A stretch of DNA of 64,000 bases, taken from Populus alba (lineage: Eukaryota; Streptophyta; Magnoliopsida; Malpighiales; Salicaceae). Under the pieces are notes generated by a model that searched no databases, was not told where the DNA came from, and saw only the letters and a program-made list of their open reading frames with translations. Location of the stretch: the NCBI RefSeq assembly GCF_005239225.2, contig NC_133294.1:3968001-4032000 (forward strand), read 5' to 3'. The translations under genes were made by a program, and so were the position numbers. This document shows, in pieces, positions 22,079-33,723 of the stretch (position 1 is the stretch's first letter; the number at the start of each line of letters is the position of its first letter).

Positions 22079-22865
22079 GCTCTTGGGTCCAAGTTATCAA
22101 TTCCGTTCTGTTTCGTTTGAAATGGCCGAAACATTTCATATTAATTCAAAAAACAGAACAAAACATAATAAGTTTCTTCTCATTTTAAATTTCGGTTCAT
22201 TTTAGATTTCATTCCACATGTTCCGTTCCGCTCTTGAAAAGCCATTAAATCAAATTGAACCTTATTCAATTTAATTAATCAAACCACTCAAATATAAAAG
22301 CTCTTTTTTCATTACTATTTTCAATAACAATGATATTAATAATAATATTGAAGATTATCATTACTATTTTCATTAACATTGATATTAATTTTTTAAAATT
22401 AGATTTATCACTAATTACATGGTTTATATTCATGTTTTTTTCCATGTTTATACTTTGTAGGAATTTGAGCAAAACAATAAATGTTTTATATTTCATTAAC
22501 CTTGATAACATTAACCTAACTTTATATTTAAAATATTTGTGTTAAAACATTTTACTTTCATAATATTTTTGATATTTTGTTTAAGTTGAATTATTTTAAG
22601 TTAAAGATTTATTTAATCTTCACTATTTAGAAATATTTTAAATTTTAAAATTATATTTGTTTGGCATTATGTTTATATTGTATAATTTATAATTAATTTA
22701 TTTTAAATTTAAATGATGTTTATTAAATATATATATATATATACACACATAAACAATTTAACCTCGAAACAACATGTTGAAACATTTTAAAACTAAAACA
22801 TTTAATTTTAATTAAAAAAATAAAATATCTTTCAAAACAAAATTAACAATAGTGCTTGGATCACG
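22079..22865. repeat. ~790-bp block present in X copies B and D, absent from copy A
   Basis: In copy A the flanking sequences are joined directly near 1,070. The block starts near a 9-bp inverted pair (GTTCTGTTT at 22,105-22,113 and AAACAGAAC at 22,151-22,159) and continues as A/T-rich DNA to about 22,865. It is either an inserted element or a deletion in copy A. No target duplication was recognised. Confidence 0.5.
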
Positions 22866-24740
22866 TCCTTCCATGGAAGTAGTGATTATGCCACTTTTTC
22901 CCAAGTTGCTGAAAAAGGTTTGTTGTCATTACCTTTGGAATGATTATGCCACTGTTTCCCCAAGTTGCTAAAAAAGGTTGCTGTCATCTGTCTGAGAGTG
23001 ATTTTAGAATATTTTATTGTTAATATTAAAAATATGTTTTAAAAATAATAAAAATATATTATTTTAATATATTAAAAAAAATTGAAACGCAATTTCTAAA
23101 ACACTTTAAAATAAATAGATGAACCATAAAAGTACTTCATAAAACTGAAAATCCTTGTTGCTTTCTTAGTACTTCTTGTTTTGGATGTCTATGATAGCAT
23201 TTTCCATGGCATTTTGTTGGTTCACATGGATAATGAATTTATATATCAACAGTGTCTAGCAATATAGGGGAAAATAAACCTAATAATAGAAAAATTTTAA
23301 ATTTAATAATAAAGGTAATTAGGATATTAATTTTTTATATACTTCAACTTAATAAAATCTTTATTCCTTGAGGTGAACAAAGAAGTCCCTTTATTTCAGT
23401 TTTTTTAATTTGATTTTAAAATAATAATGTGAAAAACAAACTCACTTGTTACCTGAAATCATAACTTGATTTCTAGAATTCTGGCTCTATTTTATTTAGT
23501 TTTGATAGTCAATATATCAAAACAAATATTTTTATATCATCAGATTTTCACAACCCACCATTGAATTCAAACTCAAAGCAATAATCTGCTAAAATAAATC
23601 CATTTTTTTAGCTTAACTACAACACCTTAAAGTTTTCAATGCTAATAATATTTCATTTTTCTTAACATTTTTCCAACATAGTTATTCTCAATGTATGTGG
23701 ACACATTTGGGCCACAATGATTAAGATCATTATGAGCAGGCTAGTTGGCCAAGATTGAATTAAATATGATTGAAATTCAACAGCAAAAACTTTAATTGCT
23801 TGACTGGATTTTCTCAAGTGGGATTTAATTATCTTTTTAAATGAACAGGAGAGTAGGGATAGGATTCCATCGAAAGCCATGATCTTTCTGCTTTCATATA
23901 CTTTTCTCCTCCTTGGCACCCACCACACACGGATCGCACACTGTCATCACACCGTGTGCGGCCACCTTGCATGATCGTGAGCCCACATCTATCCCATCTT
24001 CCCTTTCAATGAAGCCACCAACTTGTTTTTTTTTTTTGTTTTCTTGTTTTTTTTAAGTGGGCAAAGCTTTCATTTGCTGAAAACTTGACTCGGGTAAATG
24101 TTTATTTGCTAGATATTTTGAATGTGACTCAATGCGCACTCGTCTAAGATGAAAACTTACAACAAAGTCGATATATAGACGAAGAAAATCCAAACAAGAG
24201 GTTAAATCATTCGCTAGCAGTAATCAAAGAACAAGGGTGATTGTTTCGACAAACGAGGGAAGTAGTTGATGATCAAGAAACGATCAGCATGGTCAAAGGC
24301 ACATGATTACAGATATTGGAAAAGCTAGAAAAGCTCCTCTCCAAGATCTGCAAATTAATAAAGATTACGTTGAGGGAAAGAAGCAAGTAGAAGTGAGAGC
24401 CCGGGGAGACAGAGAGTACCTAGAAATCCAATCTGTTTTGAGGTGTCATTTTTTGCTTTGTTAATAGAAATTAATTCAATCTGTTTGGAAGGTATTTTTA
24501 TTTTCTTATAAAGATTCAAAAATAAGGGGAAGTTGGAATTCTCTGAATCTTGTTAGAGTATGAGAAAATATCATAATCTTAAGTGGATTTCATAAGGTTC
24601 CATAGTATTTATTTGGTTTAAAGCTCAAACATGTTAGTTTTGGCAACCACTTACAAGCATTTTGAATCACAAAAATCATTATGTGTGTTTGGTGTATTAT
24701 GATTTTTAAAAATATTTTTATTTAGAAATATATTAAAAAT

Positions 24741-24902
24741 GTTTTTTTAATTAATATAGGTATTATGCTAATTTGTACATATCTCAACTAATTTTACGGG
24801 TCTTGAAGTTAACTAACATGTAAGCCTACAGTGATTCTAAAAAGACTCAAATTTATAACCATTGAAGAACGAACTCAAGATCTGACCAGTTGAGCTACCT
24901 TT
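24741..24902 (-). mobile_element. tRNA-derived SINE relic, X copy B
   Basis: On the minus strand it begins near GGTAGCTCAACTGG (A-box-like), then has a TTTGAGTC B-box-like element. The body contains TGTAGGCTTACATG and GTTAACTTCAAGACC and leads to an A-rich tail at 24,741. Order and spacing are those of a tRNA-derived SINE, and the body matches what I recall of Salicaceae SINEs. It is not a working tRNA gene. A twin copy is at 49,881-50,043. Confidence 0.65.
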
Positions 24903-24921
24903 TAAAATTAATTTTATAAAT

Positions 24922-25040
24922 TTTTTATTAACTTTGGTGTCCGGACAAGCTTACACGTACCTCGACTAATTTTACAAATCCTAAAATTAATGATTAAGTA
25001 ATTTTAATATTTTTAATTACCTACAATGTTAGTGGTTGCT
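24922..25040 (-). mobile_element. Second, 5'-truncated SINE relic, X copy B
   Basis: On the minus strand it carries TCGAGGTACGTGTAAGCTTG and TCCGGACACCAAAGTTAAT before an A-rich tail, the same family's 3' end. The tRNA-like head is missing. It lies head to tail with the relic at 24,741-24,902. Confidence 0.55.
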
Positions 25041-26133
25041 TTTTAATTTATAAATGAACAAGTGAGTAGGGGATTCTGCTTTCAAAAGCCATGATCTTTC
25101 TGCTTTCAAATAATTTTCTCCTCCTTGGCACCTACCACACACGGATTGCACACTGCGTGCAGCCAAATTACATGATCGTGAGCCCATGGTTTTTTTTATT
25201 TTATTTTATTTTTGGTAAGAAATTATTGGTCAAATGTTGGGATTAATCACAATTCATTCACTAAAGTAATCGTGTATCGAAAATTCAGAAGCCACCAACT
25301 TATTTTTTTTAAGTGGGCGGAGCTTTCATTTGGTGATAAAAATATTTATTTAAAAAACATTTAAAGTAAAACGTCTCCTAAACTCTTACATTATGAATTT
25401 CATTTGTGTTTGTTTAAGAACAAATTCAAGTTTTTTTTTTTTTCTACAGAATCCTCGAACTTTGATCTGTAATCTCTAAACCCAAAAAAAAATATCAATA
25501 TTGTTTATATTTGCCAAAACATATATGCTGGATAAGTTAATGAGGGAAAATGTTACAAATTTCCCAATTTTAACTTGAATTACATGTTCTTAACTCTTCC
25601 AAATATATGAAAAAAATAACAAAAAGGAAGAGTCCAAGAATAATACAAGATGCAAAATTAAAATAAAATAATGATGTATTAGATCTTAAAATAAAAAATA
25701 ATATCATACTTCAAATATTTTTTAAAAATTAACCTAGTTTAAAGAGTTTCAAATGACACCTATAATTAGCAAGTCACAATAATTAAGTAAGATTCTCTTA
25801 AATTATAAAATTATTATACACAAAACTTAATAAAAAAATAAAAAAGAAAAAACCACCTTGGACGCACATTAACTTCAATAACAATGTCTTTGTTATTGAT
25901 GGAAAGATATATACAAGACAAATTTTAATAACACTAAAAAAAAATTAAAAATGATAATCAAAATGAACTACACGAGTAGCCCAAAAACGAATGAATCTTG
26001 ATATTTTTGGACCACTTGTAGAATTCATTTTATTTATTGTTTGTGAATATTTTTAATGTTATTAAATTTATCTCGAGTATGTTAGAAGAGTTTTGACATA
26101 TCTTTAAAATTATTTTTTTTATTGAATCTTGCA

Positions 26134-26140
26134 TTTAATA
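26134..26140. other. Junction of the tandem duplication
   Basis: Left of here the sequence follows the block X end seen at 51,240-51,286. Right of here it follows the block X interior seen at 1,261 and 23,070. The two parents share TTTAAT at the join, a 6-bp microhomology. Confidence 0.75.
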
Positions 26141-27633
26141 TATTAAAAAAAATTGAAACGCAATTTCTAAAACACTTTAAAAATAAATAGATGAACCATA
26201 AAAGTACTTCATAAAACTGAAAATCCTTGTTGCTTTCTTAGTACTTCTTGTTTTGGATGTCTATGATAGCATTTTCCATGGCATTTTGTTGGTTCACATG
26301 GATAATGAATTTATATATCAACAGTGTCTAGCAATATAGGGGAAAATAAACCTAATAATAGAAAATTTAAAATTTAATAATAAAGGTAATTAGGATATTA
26401 ATTTTTTTATATACTTCAAATTAATAAAATCTTTATTCCTTGAGGTGAACAAAGAAGTCCCTTTATTGCAGTTTTTTTAATTTGATTTTAAAATAATAAT
26501 GTGAAAAACAAACTCACCTGTTACCTGAAATCATAACTTGATTTCTAGAATTCTGGCTCTACTTTATTTAGTTTTGATAGTCAATATATCAAAACAAATA
26601 TTTTTTTATCATCAGATTTTCACAACCCACCATTGAATTCAAACTCAAAGCAATAATCTGCTAAAATAAATCCATTTTTTAGCTTAACTACAACACCTTA
26701 AAGTTTTCAATGCTAATAATATTTCATTTTTCCAACATAGTTATTCTCAATGCATGTGGACAAATTTGGGCCACAATGCTTAAGATCATTATGGGCAGGC
26801 TAGTTGGCCAAGATTGAATTAAATATGATTGAAATTCAACAGCAAAAACTTTAATTGCTTGACTGGATTTTCACAAGTGGGATTTAATTATCTTTTTAAA
26901 TGATCTTTCTGCTTTCAAATACTTTTCTCCTCCTTGGCACCCACCGCACACGGATCGCACACGGTCATCACACCGTGTGCGGCCACCTTGCATGATCGTG
27001 AGCCCACATCTATCCCATCTTCCCTTTCAATGAAGCCACCAACTTGTTTTTTTTTTGTTTTCTTGTTTTTTTTTAAGTGGACAAAGCTTTCATTTGCTGA
27101 AAACTTGACTCGGGTAAATGTTTATTTGCTAGATATTTTGAATGTGACTCAATGCGCACTCGTCTAAGATGAAAACTTACAATAAAGTAGATATATAGAC
27201 GAGGAAAATCCAAACAAGAGGATAAATCATTCGCTAGCAGTAACCAAAGAACAAGGGTGATTGTTTTGACGAACGAGGGAAGTAGTTGATGATCAAGAAA
27301 CGATCAGCATGGTCAAAGGCACATGATTACAGATATTGGAAAAGCTAGAAAAGTAGTCTCCAAGATCTGCAAATTAATAAAGATTACGTTGAGGGAAAGA
27401 AGCAAGTAGAAGTGCGAGCCCGGAGAGACAGATAGTGCCTCGAAATCCAATCTGTTTTGAGGTGTCATTTTTTGCTTTGTTAATAGAAATTAATTCAATC
27501 TGTTTGGAATGTATTTTTATTTTCTATATAAAGATTAAAAAATAAGGGGAAGTTGGAATTCTCTGAAATCTTGTTAGAGTATGAGAAAATATCATAATCT
27601 TAAGTGGATTTCATAAGGTTCCACAGTATATAT
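26140..27633. repeat. Block X, copy C (left end of unit 2, non-coding)
   Basis: Closely related to 23,070-24,600 and to copy A. It contains a perfect 10-bp inverted repeat, CCGCACACGG at 26,944-26,953 and CCGTGTGCGG at 26,973-26,982. No gene recognised. It ends at the copia-2 target duplication TATAT (27,629-27,633). Confidence 0.8.
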
Positions 27634-27818
27634 TGTTAGCATTTACTGTCATTGGAGAGATTCTAGGAATTGATTTATTCTACAGTTGTAAATTTCCTAA
27701 TTATAATAGGAACCTAGAACGTTACAAATTCTTTTTTTTTTGTATATATACTACAACAGTGTAAACGTAAGATTTTAATAAAGATTTTACAATTACCAAA
27801 TTTCCTTCTTTACTTACA
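27634..27818 (+). repeat. Copia-2 5' LTR
   Basis: 185 bp, TG...CA. It contains a TATA-like TATATATA at about 27,743 and AATAAAG near 27,778, the likely promoter and polyadenylation signals. Confidence 0.95.
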
Positions 27819-27830
27819 TGGTATCAGAGC
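27819..27830 (+). other. Copia-2 primer binding site (tRNA-Met initiator)
   Basis: TGGTATCAGAGC abuts the 5' LTR with no spacer. Confidence 0.95.
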
Positions 27831-27933
27831 AAATACCCTAAATTTTTTAACCTTTTTTTTCCTTTGAGTTGTGAAACAAAGAGGCAGCCGCCACCCAGAA
27901 CAAACTATCTCTCCCTGTTAGCGTAGAAACTTG

Positions 27934-30900
27934 ATGGAAATTCCTACTGATTTAGTAGATACGATGGCAGCCCCTACCGATTTAGTAGAACAAAATCAAC
28001 AAGGAACAGAGGCTATCCTGGAAGATTTGACTACGAGAATGACCCAGGCTTTGAGACAAAGCCTGAACCAGACCCCTGCAGTAACATATGATACTGCTGC
28101 ACCGATTGCTATCAAACTCAATGGAACTAATTATGCTATATGGTCTCAGATTGTCGAGATGTATATCTCAGGAAAAGACAAACTAGGATATATCAATGGT
28201 GATCTTCCGCAACCAGAATTGAATGATCCAACATTCAGAAGATGGAGGACAGAAAACTCTATTGTAAAGGGTTGGCTGATTAATTCAATGGACCCTTCTC
28301 TAGTCGGCAACTTTATCCGATTTCCAACAGCAAAACAGGTATGGGAATCAATTGCCACAACTTATTTTGATGGGAATGATAAATCGCAGGTATACGATTT
28401 GAAGAGAAGGGTCACTCGAATGAAACAAAATGGGGAATCTATTGAGGGATATTACAATTGTCTTCAGGGCTTATGGAGGGAAATTGATTACCGGCGACCA
28501 AACCCAATGGAGTGTGCAATTGATGTACAGAGACACAACACCCTGCTTCAAGAGGATCGGGTGTATGTGTTCCTTGATGGACTGGACGATCGGCTAGATA
28601 AAATCAGAAGTGATGTTCTACAATTACAACCGTTTCCATCTGTTGAGCAGGCCTACGCATATGTTCGAAGAGAGGACATTAGGCAGTCTGTAATGCTTGA
28701 AACAAATGGTGGCCCTACTGCTTCAGTTATGGCAACGAAGAGTGGGAAACAAAATCAAATGCTGCGCATGACCAAAAGAGCACCCGGATATGCAGCAACG
28801 GGGGGAAGCAAAAATCTGTCTGGAGGACTTGGCTGCTCCCATTGTGGTAATGCCAAACACACACGGGAAACGTGCTTCAAGCTACATGGTTATCCGGAAT
28901 GGTGGAATGAATTTAAAGCAAAGAAATCACAGGAAGCTAATGGAGGAGTTGGACGGGCAGCAATAGCACATGGAGGAGTTGAACGGACAGCAATAGCACA
29001 TGCAGAACCTACTCTTTCTCTCATTCCCTGTGTAGAGACAAAGGCAGAGACGGCTAGTAATGGCAGTGATCAAGGTAAAGGCTGCTGTTATACCAGCAGT
29101 GCTTTGGTAGTTTCTACGAAACAAAAGGATGATGACTGGATTTTAGACTCTGGTGCAACAGACCATATGACCTACAATCCAGACGACCTTGATGAATACA
29201 TAACGCCAAGAAGGAACAATATTTCAAATGCTAATGGGGTCTTGTATCCAGTAACAGGGGCTGGAACAGTACAATTATCACCATCAATATCCTTAACTAA
29301 TACTCTTTTAGTTCCTTCTCTTACAACAAAATTAATATCTGTGGGACAAGCTACTGAAGACCTAAATTGCATTGTTTTAATGTATCCACATTTTTGCCTT
29401 TTTCAGGATATTCTCACGAAGAAGATCATTGGGCGTGGTACTAAGAGAGAGGGGTTATACTACATAGATGAGTTCAGTATCGGAAAAATCAATATGGTGA
29501 AGAACTCAACCACTGCACAAGAAAAACAGATTCGGCTATGGCATGCTCGTTTGGGGCACCCGTCATTCGGCTATATGAGGCAATTATTTCCAGATTTATT
29601 TTCTAGTCAAAAACATTTAGACCTCAAATGTGATACATGCATTTTTGCTAAAAGCCACCGTGTATCATTTCCGGTTAGCTATAATAAAAGTGATATTCCT
29701 TTTGCATTAATCCATTCGGATGTTTGGGGACCATCCCCGATCACCACGGTTCATGGTGTTCGATGGTTTGTGACTTTTATAGATGATTGCACCCGGATGA
29801 CGTGGATATATTTGCTCAAAAATAAGAATGAAGTCTTTGGTGTATTTTGTGCGTTTCATGCTATGATACAGAACCAATTCTCAGCAAAAATCAGAATTTT
29901 GAGGTCGGATAATGGAGGGGAATATATCAATCAAGACTTTGTGAAATACTTCCACAATGCTGGTCTCCTACATGAATTTTCTTGCAGTCAAACACCACAG
30001 CAAAATGGTATAGCTGAACGGAAAAACAGACACATTTTAGAAACTGCTCGTGCACTACTAATTGGAGCAAACGTTCCCCATAGATACTGGGATAAAGCTG
30101 TGGTCACGGCTGTGCACCTAATGAACCGGATGCCTTCTAAAGTCTTAGAATTTAAGACTCCGCTGCAAGTCTTGGCCACTCATACTACACTACCATCTAT
30201 ACTAATGTTGCCCCCACGTGTATTTGGATGTGTAGCGTTTGTTCATCTTCACAAGAACCAACGAAACAAGCTGGATGCATGTGCTGATCGGTGCATCTTT
30301 CTGGGATATGGCGCATCAAAGAAGGGCTATTGTTGCTACAATCCAGTAACTAAACGCACATACATCACAATGGATGTAACCTTCTCAGAAGCTGAAAATT
30401 ATTATTCTCCAGTGTCCACTTCTCAGCTTCAAGGGGAGACATGGACGGAAGAAGAGAAGTGGTGGAGCTGCCCAAATATAGAACCAATACCTGCACTGCC
30501 CGCGGATGATGGAACGGGCAATGCAGGAAACGAAGAGATGGGCATACTGCCTATACATGCAGACGAAGAGAGGGACATACGGGCAGTCATCAACGTGGAA
30601 AGGGAAGATGACGATGATGCCACGGGTACTCCATCAGAAGACATGGAAACAAAAAGGGCAGCCACGGTTGAGGAAGAGATGGGTGTATCTGTGGACATGG
30701 GAGAGGAGGACTTAATTGCAGACTTGGCAGTCGACACCGGGGATAAAGAAGCTGAAATGGAAAGTGAAACTGAACACACATCTAGTAGTCAGACCCCTCT
30801 ACTCTCTGTACTCGACGATGATCATTCCTCGCCAGAGAATATCCATGAGGTAAACTCTCTTGCTCCATCCTCCAATCCTGTTTTGAATACTCCTATTGGT

Positions 30901-31239
30901 TACAAATTACCTGCCAGGAAAAATAGGGGAAAGCCTCCAGCTAGATACTCCCCTAGCACAGAGGGAAAACAATCGAAGTATCCCATCTCCAACCATGTAA
31001 CAACTCAAATGCTGACCAAACCACTTAGAGACTTTACCAATAAGCTGTCAGCTCATCATATCCCGCATGAAATTCAGGAAGCCTTGACCGATCCTAAGTG
31101 GGCACGAGCAGTAGAAGAGGAGATGGAAGCACTGATGAAAAATAAAACATGGGCACTTATTCCACTGCCGAAGGGGAAGAAAACAATTGGGTGTAGATGG
31201 GTCTTCTCTATCAAACACAAAGCGGATGGAACCATTTAG
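27934..31239 (+). pseudogene. Copia-2 gag-protease-integrase and start of RT, ending at a TAG
   Basis: The ATG is at 27,934. Gag N-terminal region AIKLNGTNYAIWSQ (about residue 60); CCHC knuckle CSHCGNAKHTRETC (about 301-314); a duplicated GGV-R-AIAH motif (about 338-357); protease LDSGATDHM (about 405). The integrase HHCC module is LWHARLGH and CDTC, and the core has D about 596 in HSDVWGP, D about 659 in RSDNGGE and E about 695 in GIAERKN (DD35E). The linker is acidic. Reverse transcriptase starts NKTWALIPLP and stops at a TAG at 31,237-31,239, in the codon before [10 protein letters not shown]. The frame continues open past the stop, so this is a nonsense change rather than a gag/pol boundary. 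Confidence 0.92.
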
Positions 31240-32124
31240 CGGTTTAAAGCAAGACTGGTAGCAAAAGGATATACTCAGACATATGGAGTGGACTATCAGG
31301 AGACTTTTTCTCCGGTCGCAAAGTTAAACACTGTTCGAGTGCTGTTATCACTAGCAGAAAATCTAGATTGGCCGCTACACCAATTTGATGTAAAAAATGC
31401 TTTCTTGCATGGAGACCTGGAAGAAGAGGTGTATATGGACATCCCACCTGGATATACCTCATCCCCAAATACTGGAATTGTTTGCAAACTACAGAAGGCA
31501 TTATATGGGCTAAAGCAATCACCTCGCGCGTGGTTTGGGAGATTCAGTATGGCAATGAAGAAATATGGCTTTCAACAAAGCAACTCGGATCATACTCTAT
31601 TTCTAAAACAACGACAGGGAAAGGTGACTGCATTGATAATCTATGTGGATGACATGATCATTACTGGAGACGATACAGAAGAAATCTTGAAACTACAGGA
31701 ACAATTGGCTACCGAATTCGAGATGAAGAACTTAGGAGGACTAAAGTATTTCCTTGGGATTGAAGTGGCTAGATCAAACCGAGGCATATTTCTTTCACAA
31801 AGGAAATATGTGCTAGACCTACTAACCGAAGTAGGAATGCTTGACTGCAAACCGGCTGACACCCCCATGATTCAAAATCAGAAATTTGGGGACTCTACGG
31901 AAAGGGCTTCAACTAATAAGGAAAGGTATCAACGGCTGGTGGGAAAATTAATTTATTTGTCACATACTCGCCCTGATATTTGTTATGCAGTAAGCATAGT
32001 CAGCAAATTTATGCATTGTCCGAATGAAGAACACATGGATGCTGTAATTAGAATACTACGTTACTTAAAATCAGCTCCTGGAAGAGGCCTTTTATTTTCT
32101 AAAAAATGGTCATCTAGCGGTTGA
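31240..32124 (+). pseudogene. Copia-2 reverse transcriptase, continuation after the TAG
   Basis: Same frame as the preceding segment. It carries the conserved RT core: [42 protein letters not shown] and the catalytic YVDDM. It runs to the entry of RNase H, where an A-run of six (32,101-32,106) shifts the frame and leads to a stop at 32,122-32,124. Confidence 0.92.
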
Positions 32125-32599
32125 AGGATACACAGATGCTGACTGGGCAGGAAGCATATCGGATAGAAAATCTACGTCGGGATACTTCACATTTGTTGGC
32201 GGCAACTTAGTCACATGGAGGAGCAAGAAACAAAAGGTAGTTGCCTTGTCAAGTGCAGAAGCCGAGTTTCGAGGAATGGCAAAGGGACTATGCGAATTAT
32301 TATGGCTCAAGAGGTTATTGTCCGAAATTGGGTTCAGTCCAGAATCAAAGATGAACCTATACTGCGATAATAAAGCTGCCATCGAAATATCTCACAACCC
32401 AGTTCAACATGACCGCACAAAACATATCGAGATAGACAGGCATTTCATCAAACAAAATCTCGAAGAAGGGGTGATTAATTTTCCATTCGTGAGGTCAGAA
32501 AACCAGCTCGCAGATATCCTTACAAAGGCCGTCTCTAGCAAAATTTTTCAGAATTCACTTGACAAGTTGGGCATCGAAGATATCTTTGCACCAACTTGA
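32107..32599 (+). pseudogene. Copia-2 RNase H, shifted frame
   Basis: After the A-run the reading continues in the next frame as YTDADWAGS, STSGYF, LSSAEAEF, CDNKAAI and KHIEIDRHF, then a normal copia C-terminus and stop at 32,597-32,599. This is a complete RNase H domain, separated from RT only by the one-base shift. Confidence 0.92.
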
Positions 32600-32606
32600 G
32601 GGGGAG
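32595..32606 (+). other. Copia-2 polypurine tract
   Basis: TTGAGGGGGAG directly before the 3' LTR, the classic plant copia form. Confidence 0.92.
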
Positions 32607-32791
32607 TGTTAGCATTTACTGTCATTGGAGAGATTCTAGGAATTGATTTATTCTACAGTTGTAAATTTCCTAATTATAATAGGAACCTAGAACGTTACAA
32701 ATTCTTTTTTTTTTGTATATATACTACAACAGTGTAAACGTAAGATTTTAATAAAGATTTTACAATTACCAAATTTCCTTCTTTACTTACA
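32607..32791 (+). repeat. Copia-2 3' LTR
   Basis: 185 bp, identical to the 5' LTR at every position, including the ten-T run. Confidence 0.95.
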
Positions 32792-32793
32792 TA

Positions 32794-33192
32794 TATTTTC
32801 ATTTCTACCATTCAGATCCAAAGGCCGCATTATCTTCAACTAGTAATGTCTCCAAGAATTTCAGAAACTTGAAACTGGATTGGAGAAGCTGCCAGCTTCA
32901 TGCAGGTGGTGTTGGTAGTAAGGAAGTTGTTGGAGGTTTGGTTTTCTCTTGTTGGGGCCGTGGTGAATCATTCTTTGGACACAGCAACGTGGATAGCTCA
33001 CCATTCTTGGATAACTTTCCAGGAATCCCAATGGCAGGAATATTTTGCTATGGCGAAGTCGGACGTGGCTTTACATTGTTGAACGCAGATGACCATGAAG
33101 ACCATGAAGAACAGACTTCGTGTTGCTGTCTACATGTATATAGCACTATATATGTGTTGGTGTCTTATACTCCAGCACCTCTAAAGCATTAG
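32794..33192 (+). pseudogene. Stray last-exon fragment of the F-box/FIST gene (unit 2)
   Basis: The twin of 2,660-3,058, cut off from block X by copia-2. The frame is open to the normal stop. It keeps GRGF where the unit-1 fragment has GRVF. Upstream exons are absent and no acceptor precedes it. Confidence 0.85.
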
Positions 33193-33723
33193 AGTTTGTC
33201 CATCTTCTTATTGATGGATTACCAGAAGTACTGATGACTCTCTCTACTATTGGTAGGACTTGTTGTTTTATTTTATTGGGGTGAAATCCTGTAGTTTGTA
33301 GGAGAAATATATCACTTTAGTACTGCAGTTCTCAGAACTCTTATCACATTTTCTGCTCATAACATAGTACTATTTATGGATCATACTAGACTTAGCTATA
33401 CCATACTGACAGAATTGCGAGATTTTGTCATCTCTAGCAGCGGAGTGACAGACATAATTATTGTAATCAAAGTCTAATGAACACAATGCAGTTTTACAAT
33501 TAGGGATGGATATTCGACAGCGTTGTCCGGCTAGGGTAAGAGTTACGTTAGACTCAGCTAGAGGCCTTGAAATATCCATGAGCACACAGTGTGTGTAAGA
33601 ATCCACCATGATGTCTAATAAGCAAAAGCTTAAGCAGGCAACATATTCCTATATGTTCATGGAAGTTGATTATTGTACATAGTCCTAATTTTGGATTGAC
33701 AACGTTAAATCTGGAATTAGTGC

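Larger units (their letters stand above)
1261..26139. repeat. Tandem duplication, unit 1 (~24.9 kb including copia-1)
   Basis: The order of segments (F-box/FIST exon fragment, kinase relics, tandem repeat, SINE, ten-exon gene, kinase relics, NPH3 relic, TRIM-like element, block X) is repeated in unit 2 with near-identical sequence. The start is set by aligning to the sequence just right of the unit junction at 26,134-26,140. The end is where the sister copy at 51,286 runs on into unrelated DNA. Copia-1 is present only in this unit. Confidence 0.85.
21125..26139. repeat. Block X, copy B (right end of unit 1, non-coding)
   Basis: It matches 46,230-51,286 essentially throughout and 100-2,650 in part. 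It holds an extra block (22,079-22,865) absent from copy A, two SINE relics, and an internal older duplication: the region around the 'ctttctgctttcatatac...cacacacggatcgcacac' segment near 23,880-24,080 recurs in diverged form near 25,090-25,330. I see no gene. The frames present are low-complexity or unsupported. Confidence 0.8.
27634..32791 (+). mobile_element. Ty1/copia LTR retrotransposon, copia-2 (5,158 bp)
   Basis: A complete element with two identical 185-bp LTRs (TGTTAGC...CTTACA), a tRNA-Met(i) primer site directly after the 5' LTR, gag-protease-integrase-RT-RNase H and a polypurine tract. The target duplication is TATAT at 27,629-27,633 and 32,792-32,796. The empty site is at 2,650-2,670. 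It is unrelated to copia-1 in LTR and gag. Identical LTRs indicate very recent insertion, yet pol carries an in-frame TAG and a one-base shift. Confidence 0.97.

Noticed and set aside
22275..22545. Overlapping Ile/Asn/Leu-rich frames on both strands, repeated near 47,414-47,687
   Set aside because: Low-complexity AT-rich DNA without stop codons by chance; no family features.
24880..24902. tRNA gene on the minus strand
   Set aside because: The A-box and B-box traces sit in a SINE body, there is no cloverleaf, and the anticodon arm cannot be formed.
29988..30781. Minus-strand frames opposite copia-2 integrase and linker
   Set aside because: They are shadows of the real coding strand, which has full domain structure.
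31237..31239. TAG in copia-2 as a programmed readthrough signal
   Set aside because: It lies inside the reverse transcriptase domain rather than at a gag/pol boundary, and the element also has an unrelated frameshift.
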